Of a DNA stretch of 64,000 bases, positions 44,187 to 53,982 are shown piece after piece (position 1 is the first letter of the stretch; each line of letters starts with the position of its first letter). A program made the translations under genes and the position numbers. The notes below the pieces were generated by a model. The model made no database searches. It saw nothing but the letters and a program-made list of their open reading frames with translations, and had not been told where the DNA came from. The stretch covers positions 62,001 through 126,000 of the forward strand of contig NZ_SZVO01000012.1 in NCBI RefSeq assembly GCF_005280585.1. Direction: 5' to 3'. The stretch is from Dyadobacter frigoris (lineage in GTDB: Bacteria; Bacteroidota; Bacteroidia; Cytophagales; Spirosomataceae).

Positions 44187-44969
44187 ATGATGAACCGACG
44201 TGAATTTGTTCAACTGAGCGCAACAACTGCCTTAACCGCAAATATTACATTAGCCAAACCCAGTACTGAATTGAAGGAGTTGAAAAAGAAAATTTTCATT
44301 ACCGGTGGATCGATGGACAGCAAGTTCATCATGTACATCGCCGGACTAACAGGGAAAGAAAACCCAAAGATTTGTTTTTTGCCAACTGCAACCGGTGATT
44401 CTCTGGTTACTATCACGCGCTGGTATGATTCCTGTTCTGGTTTACCAATCCGGCCGTATGTTCAGCGTTTATTTATTTCGTCTTATACCCAGAAAGAATC
44501 ATTTGAAACAGTGCTTTTAGGTATGGACGCCATTATTGTCGGCGGGGGAAATACGCTGAATATGATGGTGATCTGGAAAGCTCAAAAAATTGATGAAGTG
44601 TTAAAAAAGGCCTGGGAAAAAGGCATCGTCCTTGGCGGCGGCAGCGCAGGTTCTCTTTGCTGGTTTGAACATGGAACAACAGATTCCCGCCCGACGGAAC
44701 TGACAAAAGTAGACGGATTGGGATTTATAACGACAAGTCATTGTCCACATTATCATGCAGAAGCTCCACGGAAACCACTTTATTGGGCAAAAATTAAAAG
44801 TGGAGAATATAAGGCGGGATATGCGGTTGACGATAAAGCCGGTATTTATTTTGAAGACAATCAGGTGAAAAAAGTAGTAGCGCTTGATGAGCAAAGCAAT
44901 GCCTATTTTGTGTCTCTTGAAAAAGGAGAAATTAAAGAAGATGTGTTTCAGAAGGAAATTCTGAAATAA
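44187..44969 (+). CDS. Peptidase S51-family protein (cyanophycinase/peptidase E-like)
   Basis: A 260-residue protein with a Tat-like start (MMNRREFVQLSATTALTAN) and the S51 core: IVGGGNTLNMM and the nucleophile elbow LGGGSAGSLCWFE (Ser153), followed by TTDSRP and SHCPHYH with the His of the triad near 185. Members cleave aspartyl dipeptides or cyanophycin. The chain is about the length of peptidase E plus a leader, which suggests export and an intracellular-like peptidase in the periplasm. A hairpin terminator follows. It is divergent from the phosphatase gene. Confidence 0.85.
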   Translation: MMNRREFVQLSATTALTANITLAKPSTELKELKKKIFITGGSMDSKFIMYIAGLTGKENPKICFLPTATGDSLVTITRWYDSCSGLPIRPYVQRLFISSYTQKESFETVLLGMDAIIVGGGNTLNMMVIWKAQKIDEVLKKAWEKGIVLGGGSAGSLCWFEHGTTDSRPTELTKVDGLGFITTSHCPHYHAEAPRKPLYWAKIKSGEYKAGYAVDDKAGIYFEDNQVKKVVALDEQSNAYFVSLEKGEIKEDVFQKEILK

Positions 44970-45023
44970 TTGTAAGGGCTCTTTTGTTGTTAAGTTTGAT
45001 GCGCGAAACGAAAGCTCATAAAG

Positions 45024-45053
45024 AAACCGCAAGGCTCGTAAGTCCTGCGGTTT
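45024..45053 (+). terminator. Intrinsic terminator of the S51 peptidase gene
   Basis: An 8-bp stem (45024-45031 with 45046-45053), extendable by two GC pairs with one bulge, is followed by seven Ts on the plus strand, 55 bases past the stop. It lies 21 bases from the end of the convergent receptor gene and may serve both. Confidence 0.8.
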
Positions 45054-45073
45054 TTTTATTTCTACTTCAATTC

Positions 45074-48000
45074 TTAGAATGAATATCTCGCACCAAGCTG
45101 CATCTGGCAACGTGATCCTAATGGATCAATCGAGTAAGGTGCGCCTGGTTTTGTCCATGTAAATGTTGGATCACCTGTTGTTGGATTTGTCGCACGTGTC
45201 AAACCAACAGAAGCGGTTGAGTTAAACGTATTTGGAGAGAAATATGAATATCCTAATTTTTTGTCAACCAGATTCAGGAAGTTAAGAATGTCATACGTAA
45301 CCTGGATCGACTTACGGCCTTTGATTTTAAACTCATGCATAAAACGGAGGTCCATCGTATTGTTCCAGGGTGTACGGCCACCGTTTCTTTCTGTGAAATT
45401 TCCTTTCTGACCTTTCAAATATGATTTTGAATCTACAAAAGCCATGAAATCAGTGGCTTGTGTTCCTGTTGGCAATAGTTTTTGTGCTTCGGCCAGGTCT
45501 TTTGGAATGTAAGCTAAGCTGTTTGCCTGCCCTGTTCCGTCAACTGTTGTATTAACATAACCCCATGAGAAAGGCGTACCTGACTGGAAAGAATAGAATA
45601 AACTTATCGTAGTTGCGTTTTTCGGGTTCCACATTTTGCGGTAATTCACAGTTCCAACAATGCGGCTGCGGATGTCAAAGTTGGAGTAAGCAAGCTTTGG
45701 ATTGTTCGGATTCAATGACTGGTTAAGCTGCCAGTTTGATTCCATTGAGTTTCTGATACCGTTTGTGATATCATATGATTTTCCGTAAGTATAAGCTGCC
45801 GAGAATCCAAAACCCGTTGAGAAATTTTTCTGGATTTGTCCTGTCAAACTGTAACGGTAACCTTGTTTTGTGTTTGAAAGCATATAAGCATTCGCAAAGT
45901 TATTGTCAATCCGCTGCGCTCCGGCTGATCCGTTTGCTGCAACATAAATCGGCTGCTGATGCTGGGTGTCATAGCTGTAATAACGAACAACATCTTTGGT
46001 ATTAACCTGCTGGAATTTAAGATCCTGAATTACTTTCGTATACAATGCTTCAACTGTAAACTTGTAGCCGTCCAATGTATAGTCTACCGCCAGATTACTT
46101 CTGAACATTTGCGGCATTTTGAAATTATTGTCGATTAAGTCAACCTGCGTACGTTTTACACCACCATTTGCAGGATTATTGTTGATCAATACACCCCCAT
46201 TTGGTACTAATGGATCACCAACCAGTTTCGTTGCGGCTGTTGCATTGTTGTTGAAATCATACGCGCCATAACCTACACCGTTATTGTAGAATGCGTAACC
46301 CAGCCATGCAAAAGGAATACGCCCCGTAAATAGTCCTGTTCCACCGCGAAGAATAATGCTTTTATCTCCTTTAATGTCAAATTTGAAACCCAGACGTGGA
46401 GAAACCTGTACATTATTCAGAAACTTGTTATTGATCTGATTTAAAGGCGTGTAAGAATAAGTTCCGCCGTAGCCAGGATCTGTTGCAGCTCCTGTTACCA
46501 AAGGACTCAATGTTGGTTTTGTAGGTAATCCTGAGTAATCAAGACGAATACCAGGCGTGATTTTAAAGTTGTCTGTAAGCTGGATATCATCCTGAATATA
46601 AGCGCTCAACAAGTTGACCTTGAACTGTGCATAAGGATTATCAAACTGATTATCCAGATTATTTGTAGGATCAGCAAATGGATAAGATCCTCTCACACGG
46701 TTTGGAAGCGACTGGTTATTCGGCGTGCCAATGCCCAGAAACTGATTTAAATTACTGTAAGAAATACGACCGTTCGGGGAGTTTACAAATCCGTAGTTGA
46801 TGTTGTAAAACTCGTTGTGCGTTCCAACCGTGAAAGTATTTTTACCTACATAAAAGGTGAAGTTATCCGTCAATTCAAATGTTTTTTGTTTAAGATTGAA
46901 AACGGATGCTTCGCGGTCATTGCCAAGGAAAATGGTTCCTCCGTTATATCCGATTTCCACCTGAGGGAAAGTTCTTACGTTGGAAAGCGTATTACGGTAA
47001 TCATGGATCGATGAATATCCAACGATCAAACTGTTGGAAGAATGTCCTCCAAACTGGCTTTTTAATTCAGCAACGGTACTTGTCTGATTGTTATGTTGTT
47101 TGTAATCAATGCTTCCAAAGCGGAAATTTTGTGAATCACGTTCCAGGTTGGTGGCTTCTGAAAATACAGTATTGTTACGGATCGACAACTGATGTTTGCT
47201 GTTGATGTTCCAGTCAATTCGGTTGAAGAATTTGGTACTTTTCGAGTTGATCGAATAATTGCCGAAAGAACCGGCATCAAGACCGTAATTTGTTTTAACA
47301 TAATCACTGATCTGCTGCGCAATAGCAACATCTTTGATGAGAGAAGAAGCAGTACCAGCCTGAAACTGAACAGGATCCTGGCGATTTGTGATCTCTTCAT
47401 TCGTGAAAAAGAAAAGTTTATCTTTAATCAAAGGAAGACCTACACGAACACCCGTCTGGTATTCATGAAAAGTACTTGGCAATTTTTCCTTCGCATCAGA
47501 AGCTCCGTTCCATTTGGTAACTAGCGATGAATTACGTCCAAAACCGTAAACCGATCCGGTTACATCGTTTGTTCCGCTGCGTGTTACTGCATTTACAGAG
47601 CCACCTAAAAAGTTACCAAGTCTTACGTCAAAAGGAGCCACAGCAATCTGAATATCCTGAATCGCATCAAGACTGATCGGGTTGGTACGTGTACTGGATC
47701 CCGGCTGTCCGGTAGACCCTGTTGAGCCACCCAAAGATGGGCTAAAACCGATCGCATCATTATTTACCGCACCATCGACGGTTACGTTATTATACCGGAA
47801 GTTGGTACCTGCAAAAGAGTTGTTATTGTTTACCTGGGGAGAAGTTCTCGTCATATCGGTCAAACTGCGGGAAATCGTAGGCAGCCTTCGAATGGTTTCT
47901 GCGTTTATGCCGGATCCTGCGCCTTCGCGTTCTCCGCCACGTGATCCTGTTACCGTTACTTCGGTCAGTGTTTGGCCTGCATCTTTCAAGACCACATTTA

Positions 48001-48307
48001 AATTTGTCGTTTCGCCAAGTTGCAAGACGATGTCTGACAAAGTTTCAGTTTGAAATCCAACATAGGTAATCATGATTTGATAAGGGCCGCCAGCGTTCAT
48101 GCTGTTGATGCGGAAACGTCCGTCAACATCCGTAACGGTTGCATATTTAGTTCCGGTTGGCACATAGGTGGCCTGAACCGTCGCTCCGATTAAACTTTCT
48201 TTTTTAGAGTCATTAACAAGGCCGCTTATGCCACTGGTTGTGATCTGGGCCCGGGAGATTGTTGTAAATAAAAGTAATAATAGCAGGGTAGAAACTGAAA
48301 GCTTCAT
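45074..48307 (-). CDS. Oar-like TonB-dependent outer-membrane receptor
   Basis: A protein of about 1077 residues from the ATG at 48307; a TTG at 48346 would add 13 residues before the signal peptide (MKLSVSTLLLLLLFTTISRA). After cleavage comes a carboxypeptidase-regulatory-like domain (SGLVNDSKKESLIGATVQAT, GGPYQIMITYVGFQTET), a plug (EVTVTGSRGG, LDAIQDIQIAVAPFDVRLGN, GGSVNAVTRSGTND) and a large barrel ending in QLGARYSF. This build is that of Oar of Myxococcus and its Bacteroidota homologues, which are involved in protein or signal handling at the surface and often take large substrates. No STN domain is present, so it lacks the FecR-type signalling. No SusD gene is beside it. The MarR/UspA unit lies upstream. 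Confidence 0.9.
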   Translation of the reverse strand: MKLSVSTLLLLLLFTTISRAQITTSGISGLVNDSKKESLIGATVQATYVPTGTKYATVTDVDGRFRINSMNAGGPYQIMITYVGFQTETLSDIVLQLGETTNLNVVLKDAGQTLTEVTVTGSRGGEREGAGSGINAETIRRLPTISRSLTDMTRTSPQVNNNNSFAGTNFRYNNVTVDGAVNNDAIGFSPSLGGSTGSTGQPGSSTRTNPISLDAIQDIQIAVAPFDVRLGNFLGGSVNAVTRSGTNDVTGSVYGFGRNSSLVTKWNGASDAKEKLPSTFHEYQTGVRVGLPLIKDKLFFFTNEEITNRQDPVQFQAGTASSLIKDVAIAQQISDYVKTNYGLDAGSFGNYSINSKSTKFFNRIDWNINSKHQLSIRNNTVFSEATNLERDSQNFRFGSIDYKQHNNQTSTVAELKSQFGGHSSNSLIVGYSSIHDYRNTLSNVRTFPQVEIGYNGGTIFLGNDREASVFNLKQKTFELTDNFTFYVGKNTFTVGTHNEFYNINYGFVNSPNGRISYSNLNQFLGIGTPNNQSLPNRVRGSYPFADPTNNLDNQFDNPYAQFKVNLLSAYIQDDIQLTDNFKITPGIRLDYSGLPTKPTLSPLVTGAATDPGYGGTYSYTPLNQINNKFLNNVQVSPRLGFKFDIKGDKSIILRGGTGLFTGRIPFAWLGYAFYNNGVGYGAYDFNNNATAATKLVGDPLVPNGGVLINNNPANGGVKRTQVDLIDNNFKMPQMFRSNLAVDYTLDGYKFTVEALYTKVIQDLKFQQVNTKDVVRYYSYDTQHQQPIYVAANGSAGAQRIDNNFANAYMLSNTKQGYRYSLTGQIQKNFSTGFGFSAAYTYGKSYDITNGIRNSMESNWQLNQSLNPNNPKLAYSNFDIRSRIVGTVNYRKMWNPKNATTISLFYSFQSGTPFSWGYVNTTVDGTGQANSLAYIPKDLAEAQKLLPTGTQATDFMAFVDSKSYLKGQKGNFTERNGGRTPWNNTMDLRFMHEFKIKGRKSIQVTYDILNFLNLVDKKLGYSYFSPNTFNSTASVGLTRATNPTTGDPTFTWTKPGAPYSIDPLGSRCQMQLGARYSF

Positions 48308-48474
48308 GATTCGTAACTGTTTGATTGTTCTGGTTATACAATACAAAAGTCACAGAAATAGATAGCATGTATGTTAAGACAATGTTATGTAACGCGTTTT
48401 TAATCCTTTATTAATTTTGCAATTGTTGTTGGATATTGGCAAAAAAGACACAAATCCGGAATTTACGAATGCGA

Positions 48475-48915
48475 TCATTTCAACAAATTAATCTCCATAT
48501 TTTTAAGAAAACCAGTAATTTTCTTCATGTCCTGCCGGGGCAAATTTTTTGCCAGAATTTGATAAAATCCTTCTAATAATGGTTCAAGCTGCTTTTCATA
48601 CTCTTTTCCGGAATCGGTCAGTGATATGATTTTATTTCGTCTGTCGGCAGGATCTTCATTTCGGGTTATCAGATTTCTTTTAGCCAGATTATCCAGAAGC
48701 GAAGTCAGGCTGGCTTTGTTTTTTTGAACCCGGTCTGCAATTTCCTGCTGGTTCATTTCTCCTTTTCGCCAAAGTACACCAAGCACCTGAACCATTTCAT
48801 AAGTAAGATCAAGCTTATCTTTGCGTATTCTTCGCTGGACATACTGCTTCATGGCAATTCTGATGTTCAGAATTGCATCGATCAGGGCGGTGGTTTCTTT
48901 TAAAGGATCTTCCAT
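48475..48915 (-). CDS. MarR-family transcriptional regulator
   Basis: A 146-residue winged-helix regulator with the MarR build: a helical start, LGVLWRKGEMNQQEIADRVQ, KNKASLTSLLDNLAKRNLIT with the wing RNEDPADRRNKIISLTDSG and a C-terminal dimerisation helix. It responds in general to small phenolic or stress molecules. It begins 10 bases after the UspA gene, so the two are cotranscribed and may form one stress response. The binding site was not found; the gap to the receptor gene downstream has no clear dyad. Confidence 0.9.
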   Translation of the reverse strand: MEDPLKETTALIDAILNIRIAMKQYVQRRIRKDKLDLTYEMVQVLGVLWRKGEMNQQEIADRVQKNKASLTSLLDNLAKRNLITRNEDPADRRNKIISLTDSGKEYEKQLEPLLEGFYQILAKNLPRQDMKKITGFLKNMEINLLK

Positions 48916-48925
48916 CGCTTTTGAA

Positions 48926-49753
48926 TTAATTTTCCTTAAAAATCAATACCGGAGTTTTCGCATTGAGTGTGATCGCTTCTGTGATGTTTTGATGGGTAAG
49001 ATTATAGAAAAAACTGTATTTGCCTGGAAGTGCAACAATAAGCTGGATATCCTTGCTCTCTTTTGCAAAATCCAGGATACCTTTTGCAATGTTTTTTTCC
49101 TGGGCGTAAAAAACCTTATAGCTGAAATCACCGAGCATTTCCTTGATTTGAGCCTGGTAATTTCCGTCATCCCCGGTATGTTTGTGATCTACGTTTAGAA
49201 TCACCAGCTCGGGATTTGGAAGTATTTGGCGTAACCTGTTAAGTCTTGGAAGTTGAGGGATCGCTCCCGGGCCGCAGGGGACCAGCACTCTTTCCACTTT
49301 TTTGTATTTACTGGCAGACGGGATAATCAAAACCGGAATTGTACTGATCTGCGCTATTTCAATCACATATTCGCCAATCGGACTTTCATCATCGCTGGCA
49401 TCACTTCCCAAAAGAAGCAGGGTAGGGCCTTGATCTCTGATCATCTCGTGAACAGCACGCAAAATCGGAAGATCGCTAACAGCAATTTCGACTTTTACGC
49501 CATTTTTACATTTTTTAAGCAGCTCTTGTCCGGTCGCATTCAACTTTTCTTCGGTCTCAGTTCTTTCCTGAAGAATGTATTCGGCATTGGATTGCCCGTA
49601 GCCGGAAGGAATTATACTGGAATAAATTGAGACGTAATGTGTTTTAAGTAAGATAATTTTCTCAATATCAATATCTTGATTCAGGTCCGCGATAAACTGC
49701 AAGGCGTTGGAAGAAGTATTTGAAAAATCTACGGGAATCAGTATCGTTTTCAT
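48926..49753 (-). CDS. Tandem universal stress protein (UspA)
   Basis: A 275-residue protein with two Usp domains. The first begins TILIPVDFSNTSSNALQFIA and ends in LLLLGSDASDDESPIGEYVI with the ATP-binding-type GS(n)..., the second begins RVLVPCGPGAIPQLPRLNRL and ends in LTHQNITEAITLNAKTPVLI, where the glycine-rich nucleotide loop is degenerate. Such two-domain proteins are common in Bacteroidota and act in general stress survival. It is the first gene of the unit with MarR. Confidence 0.9.
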   Translation of the reverse strand: MKTILIPVDFSNTSSNALQFIADLNQDIDIEKIILLKTHYVSIYSSIIPSGYGQSNAEYILQERTETEEKLNATGQELLKKCKNGVKVEIAVSDLPILRAVHEMIRDQGPTLLLLGSDASDDESPIGEYVIEIAQISTIPVLIIPSASKYKKVERVLVPCGPGAIPQLPRLNRLRQILPNPELVILNVDHKHTGDDGNYQAQIKEMLGDFSYKVFYAQEKNIAKGILDFAKESKDIQLIVALPGKYSFFYNLTHQNITEAITLNAKTPVLIFKEN

Positions 49754-49970
49754 TTTACTTAAATTTAAAGTGTAATTTTTTTAGTTTAAATTTTCAGGTT
49801 TAAACTTTTTGATATGCTATGAAATCGCATATCTCTCACATAAAGTTAAGTATTAGATAGTTAAAATTCAAACTAAATTTGGAGAAAAAATTAATATTTT
49901 AAATGAGTGAAATATTGCGATACTGCTAAATATCCGATGAAGAGACAAAATCAAATTTTGTAATAAAAAA

Positions 49971-50003
49971 CCCGTTGAGACTTAGCTTTTAAGTCGTAAC
50001 GGG
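49971..50003 (-). terminator. Intrinsic terminator of the lipoprotein gene
   Basis: Arms 49971-49976/49998-50003 and 49979-49984/49990-49995 pair with a two-by-two internal mismatch and a 5-base loop. On the minus strand the stem is followed by six Ts. It lies 25 bases past the stop of the gene at 50028. Confidence 0.7.
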
Positions 50004-50027
50004 ATCTTCCAACTGTTTATTTTTGGA

Positions 50028-51389
50028 TTAGTAAATAGTAATAATTTTATTGTACCGTTCACTAACCAGCAAGGGATCCGTACTGGTCAGGCTTTCGGTA
50101 CTTAGCCAGGCTTCATAGCGGCCGTTTGGAATTTCAGGCGTGATAGTAAAGTAAGGAAATGGAAAAGTTGAGGTGGTATAACCGGTATAAGCCTGTTTGA
50201 AAATCTGGCCTGATTCAATGTTTTTCAGTACTATATAACTTTTGCTGGTATTAGCTTCGGGCCAGGCTATTACCGGCTGGTTTCTGTCAAAAGAAGTAAT
50301 GGCTTTGTACAGATAAACTTCGCCGTAAATGACTTCTTTCGGTTGGGAAAGTACTAGTAACGCGGGCTGAATACTGTCTTTTTTTGCCAAAAGCAAAGCA
50401 GGGTTTTCGGTAAAAGAGGTTCTAACTTCCTTATTGTCAATAAAAAGTTTTAATTCATAATTTCCCTGTGAAAAGCCGGAAGGAAGTTGTCCCCGAATGG
50501 TAAATCGATTCACAGCCGATAGTTTAATACTGAGAGATTCTGTGAAATCATTTTTTAAATGCAATTGATAAGAATGATCGTCAGTCATGTTATATCCTCC
50601 GAAAGAAACGGTATTTTGTCCTTCAAAACTGTATTTGTTCCACCCGTTTATTATTCTTACAGTAGGTGATCCATATTTTACCGTCAGGCTGTTTGGCAGC
50701 AAAAGTGAGCGGTTGTCCTTTTGCAAAGTCATTTCATAGTCACCTGCTTCGGCATCTTCCGGAAGATGAAATTTGAAAATTTTGTCTTCTCCCGAAATTC
50801 TATAACCGGCAATACTGGTAAACACTTCGCCTGTTTTTTTGTTTTTTATAGAAATTTTTCCTTGGACAAGACTGTCCTTTTCAGTCATACCATATTCAGT
50901 ACCCCAATTTTCTACCGGTAATTTCAGATATTGATCCCAACCATCAATCGTATACTGATAATCGTTGCCGTCATCCTGGACTTTAAGAGGTGCAGCGGGC
51001 TGGACTATAACAGCAATCCCGTTTATCAAATTCTTATTGGCATCTGATACAACAAGTGTGACATATTCTCCCTGATAGCTGATAGCAAATTTACCGGATT
51101 GATTGCCTTGCTGAGCCTCCGGATGCATAAAGAATCCGTCAGGCATCTCAGCGGTTATGTTTAAAAGATTTCCACTTTTATAATCAGCAGGCAGCGTGAT
51201 TATAATATAAGGCCGTTTATTGTCCAGGCTGATAAAACGAATGTTTTTTTCGGGAACTCCGTCAACCGAAAAACTTTCCAATCCAAATGTTTTGGTGAGA
51301 TCAGGCGGAGGCGCAGTCTGTTCGGTAATTTCCTTTTTCTTACAGCTTGCCAAAGTTAAAATTAACAACAAAAAGAAGAGATTTTTCAT
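50028..51389 (-). CDS. Unknown lipoprotein with repeated beta-sandwich domains
   Basis: A 453-residue lipoprotein with a lipobox LASC (Cys16) followed by KKKE, then a Pro-rich spacer. The body is a string of about four beta-sandwich domains with recurring patterns such as GDYEMTLQKDNRSLLLPNSL, GNYELKLFIDNKEVRTSF and GRYEAWLSTESLTSTDPLLV, each near a repeat end, which recall the IPT/TIG or Ig-like domains of surface proteins. No catalytic motif is seen. It may be an adhesin or an accessory of an outer-membrane complex. It is transcribed alone, with a clear terminator. Confidence 0.7.
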   Translation of the reverse strand: MKNLFFLLLILTLASCKKKEITEQTAPPPDLTKTFGLESFSVDGVPEKNIRFISLDNKRPYIIITLPADYKSGNLLNITAEMPDGFFMHPEAQQGNQSGKFAISYQGEYVTLVVSDANKNLINGIAVIVQPAAPLKVQDDGNDYQYTIDGWDQYLKLPVENWGTEYGMTEKDSLVQGKISIKNKKTGEVFTSIAGYRISGEDKIFKFHLPEDAEAGDYEMTLQKDNRSLLLPNSLTVKYGSPTVRIINGWNKYSFEGQNTVSFGGYNMTDDHSYQLHLKNDFTESLSIKLSAVNRFTIRGQLPSGFSQGNYELKLFIDNKEVRTSFTENPALLLAKKDSIQPALLVLSQPKEVIYGEVYLYKAITSFDRNQPVIAWPEANTSKSYIVLKNIESGQIFKQAYTGYTTSTFPFPYFTITPEIPNGRYEAWLSTESLTSTDPLLVSERYNKIITIY

Positions 51390-51572
51390 AAGGGGGAGAA
51401 GTAAGTATTTAGAATAATAATATTTTAAGTAATTAATAGTGAGGGTATTATTTACTAAAATGAAATATTATAACCAATTAAATCAAACTAAATATAATTC
51501 CGAAATATTTTAGACCAATGCTTATGAAAGATAGATGAAAGCTATAAAAACCTGATATCAAATTAATTACGT

Positions 51573-52811
51573 TTAAATCGGATCCAACTCAATATTAAGC
51601 GTAATCTTATAAATATGCTGTGTCTGATCAATCGTCAATGTGTGCAATCCGGGGTATAATAAATTCAGGCGTTTGCGGGTATTTGAAAGACCAATACCTT
51701 CGGTATTCTCATCAATTGGCTGTTTTTCAGAATTTTTTCTTAATTTGTCAAAGCTGTTCTCCACAATGAAATTCAGCGTTCCCAGCTCTATGTCAGCAGT
51801 GATTTGTATGAAAGATTCTTTTGCCGACTGATCCAGACTATGTTTAAAGGCATTTTCTACAAAGGAAATCAGGAGCAAAGGGGCAATTTTTTTGTTTTGA
51901 ATATTTCCGCTGACCGTCATGCTAATACCCGCAAGTTCCTTGGAGCGACGGTAGTTTTCAAGATCGAGATAATTCTGGATATAGCTGAGTTCGTTTTGCA
52001 GGTAAACCTTGTCTTCCTTTACAGAATAAAGGCTATAACGCATCAGATCCGATAATTTCAAAACAATATCAGAGGCTTCACCATTCAAATCCACCGTTCG
52101 AAGATAAAGACTGTTTAAAATATTGAACAGAAAATGCGGATTGATCTGGGATTTCAGAAAACCAAGTTCCAGCGTCAGATTTTCGCTTTGCAGCTGAAAG
52201 CGTTGAATTTCAAGATTGAGATTATCCTTTTCCAGTTGGAGTTTGTCGTTTTCAAGTTTAAGTTTATCCCTTTCAAGTTTTAATCCGCCCGTACGAAAAC
52301 CCAAAATATCTTTTATCAGTTTGATAAAGAGCAGAATGCTGACTACAAAGTAACTCCAAACGAAGGTTAGATAGGCAACCTCACTACTTTTAAAAACACC
52401 AAGAAGACCGTATGGCTCGTAATAATCTCTCCAGGCTTTTTGAAGATAGGATGGTTTTACTTTTAAATTTCCATCACTTAGCGTAGCCAGATATTTGATT
52501 TCGTAATAATTCATCCAGTGAGCCACGTTGAGCAACAGGATCACAAAAAGTGCAACCACGACAAACTTTTTCTTGTATAAAAAGTTTGGAAAAATGTAAT
52601 AACTGGTCAGGTAATATGCAGCAATGGTCTGACAATAAACGAGAACTGAGGCATGATTTGAGATGTACTCATTATCCTGCATGATATCCGCCGTGAATGC
52701 ATGACGCAGGAAAAACCATGGAAATATCCAAATCACCGCAAGTTTTATAATCTTCTCAAAAGCAGAACGCCCTGGGAAATTCAGGAATCTTTCAGATAAA
52801 GTTGGCTTCAT
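51573..52811 (-). CDS. LytS-type sensor histidine kinase with heptad linker
   Basis: A 412-residue kinase with four likely membrane helices (about 20-40, 54-74, 83-101, 147-167), a coiled coil at 177-218 built of LxLExDx heptads, the phospho-acceptor His226 (QINPHFLFN) and an ATP-binding region (LLLISFVENAFKHS, GIGLSNTRKRLNLLYPG). Its ATG overlaps the stop of the regulator by 4 bases, so regulator and kinase are translated together, with the regulator first; this is the reverse of the pair at 7.4-9.2 kb. The signal is unknown, and the periplasmic part is short. Confidence 0.92.
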   Translation of the reverse strand: MKPTLSERFLNFPGRSAFEKIIKLAVIWIFPWFFLRHAFTADIMQDNEYISNHASVLVYCQTIAAYYLTSYYIFPNFLYKKKFVVVALFVILLLNVAHWMNYYEIKYLATLSDGNLKVKPSYLQKAWRDYYEPYGLLGVFKSSEVAYLTFVWSYFVVSILLFIKLIKDILGFRTGGLKLERDKLKLENDKLQLEKDNLNLEIQRFQLQSENLTLELGFLKSQINPHFLFNILNSLYLRTVDLNGEASDIVLKLSDLMRYSLYSVKEDKVYLQNELSYIQNYLDLENYRRSKELAGISMTVSGNIQNKKIAPLLLISFVENAFKHSLDQSAKESFIQITADIELGTLNFIVENSFDKLRKNSEKQPIDENTEGIGLSNTRKRLNLLYPGLHTLTIDQTQHIYKITLNIELDPI

Positions 52812-53587
52812 TTATTTACTTCCGTTTTGAGAGTGTTCCAAACGGTTTCACGATACGTTACACCAATATCTGCCTTTTTACCGTTGATAGTCGTGATCTC
52901 ATTTCCATCTATTTCACTGATCGCATTTTCCCTGATAATGCACGACCGGCTGATGCGCAGAAATTTATTGGCCGGAAGTAACTGCTCCATTTTAGTAAGC
53001 GTACTGTGCGTAATGATGACTTTTTCTGCCAGATGTACTTTAATATAATCTTTCATCGCCTCGATCATGACAATATCAGTCACGGCGACACGGATCATTT
53101 TTTTCTCGTTTTTGATCAGAATAAATTCATTTTCTTTCGCTGGCTTGGCGGAATGATCGTTTGAAATATCCGTAGTTTTTAATGAATTTTCTGTCGTCGG
53201 AGAAAGGATTTGTGGTACGATTATGAAATATTCCATGAACTTGTTAACCGCTTTCATGAATCGTTCAAAGGAAACTGGTTTTACAAGATAGTCCGTCACC
53301 TGATGTTCAAAACCTTCCAGCGCATACTGGGCATAGGCCGTGATCATGATTATTTTCGGGCATTTCCCATTTAACGTCCGAATAAATTCAAAGCCGTTTA
53401 TCTGTGGCATTTCTACGTCCAGGAATACCAGATCCGGCTTTATTTTCTGAACCTGCAAGAGTGCATCGATCGCATCCTCAGATTCTCCGCAAACCGTCAA
53501 AAAAGGAATTCTTTCTACAAATTTTTTGATGAGCTCCCGTGAATCGGGCTCGTCGTCAATGATAAAACATTTAAGAGGATGAGTCAT
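52808..53587 (-). CDS. LytTR-family response regulator
   Basis: About 259 residues from the ATG at 53587; the frame can extend to a GTG at 53605. The receiver domain holds the acidic pair in FIIDDEPD and phospho-acceptor Asp57 (LVFLDVEMP), and ends in YLVKPVSFERF. A Ser/Thr-rich linker follows, then a LytTR DNA-binding domain (IRVAVTDIVMIEAMKDYIKV, NKFLRISRSCIIRENAISEI). It shares a four-base overlap with the kinase gene. The linker is unusually long for the family. Confidence 0.92.
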   Translation of the reverse strand: MTHPLKCFIIDDEPDSRELIKKFVERIPFLTVCGESEDAIDALLQVQKIKPDLVFLDVEMPQINGFEFIRTLNGKCPKIIMITAYAQYALEGFEHQVTDYLVKPVSFERFMKAVNKFMEYFIIVPQILSPTTENSLKTTDISNDHSAKPAKENEFILIKNEKKMIRVAVTDIVMIEAMKDYIKVHLAEKVIITHSTLTKMEQLLPANKFLRISRSCIIRENAISEIDGNEITTINGKKADIGVTYRETVWNTLKTEVNK

Positions 53588-53605
53588 AAAAGAAATATAT
53601 GTCAC

Positions 53606-53982
53606 TTAGTTAACGGTAATATACTTATTTTTTATGATGAGATTCTCCTAAAATTATAAAAAAGGTTTCTTCGGTTACATCTGTATTATGACATTTTTAA
53701 TTGACGTGCTGCACGGTTACATTGGTCGACGAAAAGATGTATTCTGTCGAATAAATTTTATTTCAAGTAGAATAAATACGATTTTTAACGCATCAAAAAA
53801 AAAGAGGAAATATATAATTACAGTCTTCTAAAAAATACCTGAATCATCAATTAGTAAAAACCAATAAATTCTTGTTTCATTAGCCATGATTAACCATTTC
53901 CTTGTCCGCATTTGCAGGCAAGGATTATTTTTGATAGCTTAAGCCTCTAACCTGATTGTTGGTACAAAAGGAATAAATGATA
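53606..53982. other. Intergenic region without a recognised gene
   Basis: AT-rich sequence upstream of the LytTR unit and downstream of the nitrilase, both leftward. A 47-codon plus-strand frame at 53688-53831 is present but not convincing. No hairpin with a T run was found. Confidence 0.5.

Noticed and set aside
53688..53831. Plus-strand frame of 47 codons upstream of the LytTR unit
   Set aside because: The AT-rich composition gives many Ile, Lys and Phe codons, and no promoter, terminator or neighbour supports it.
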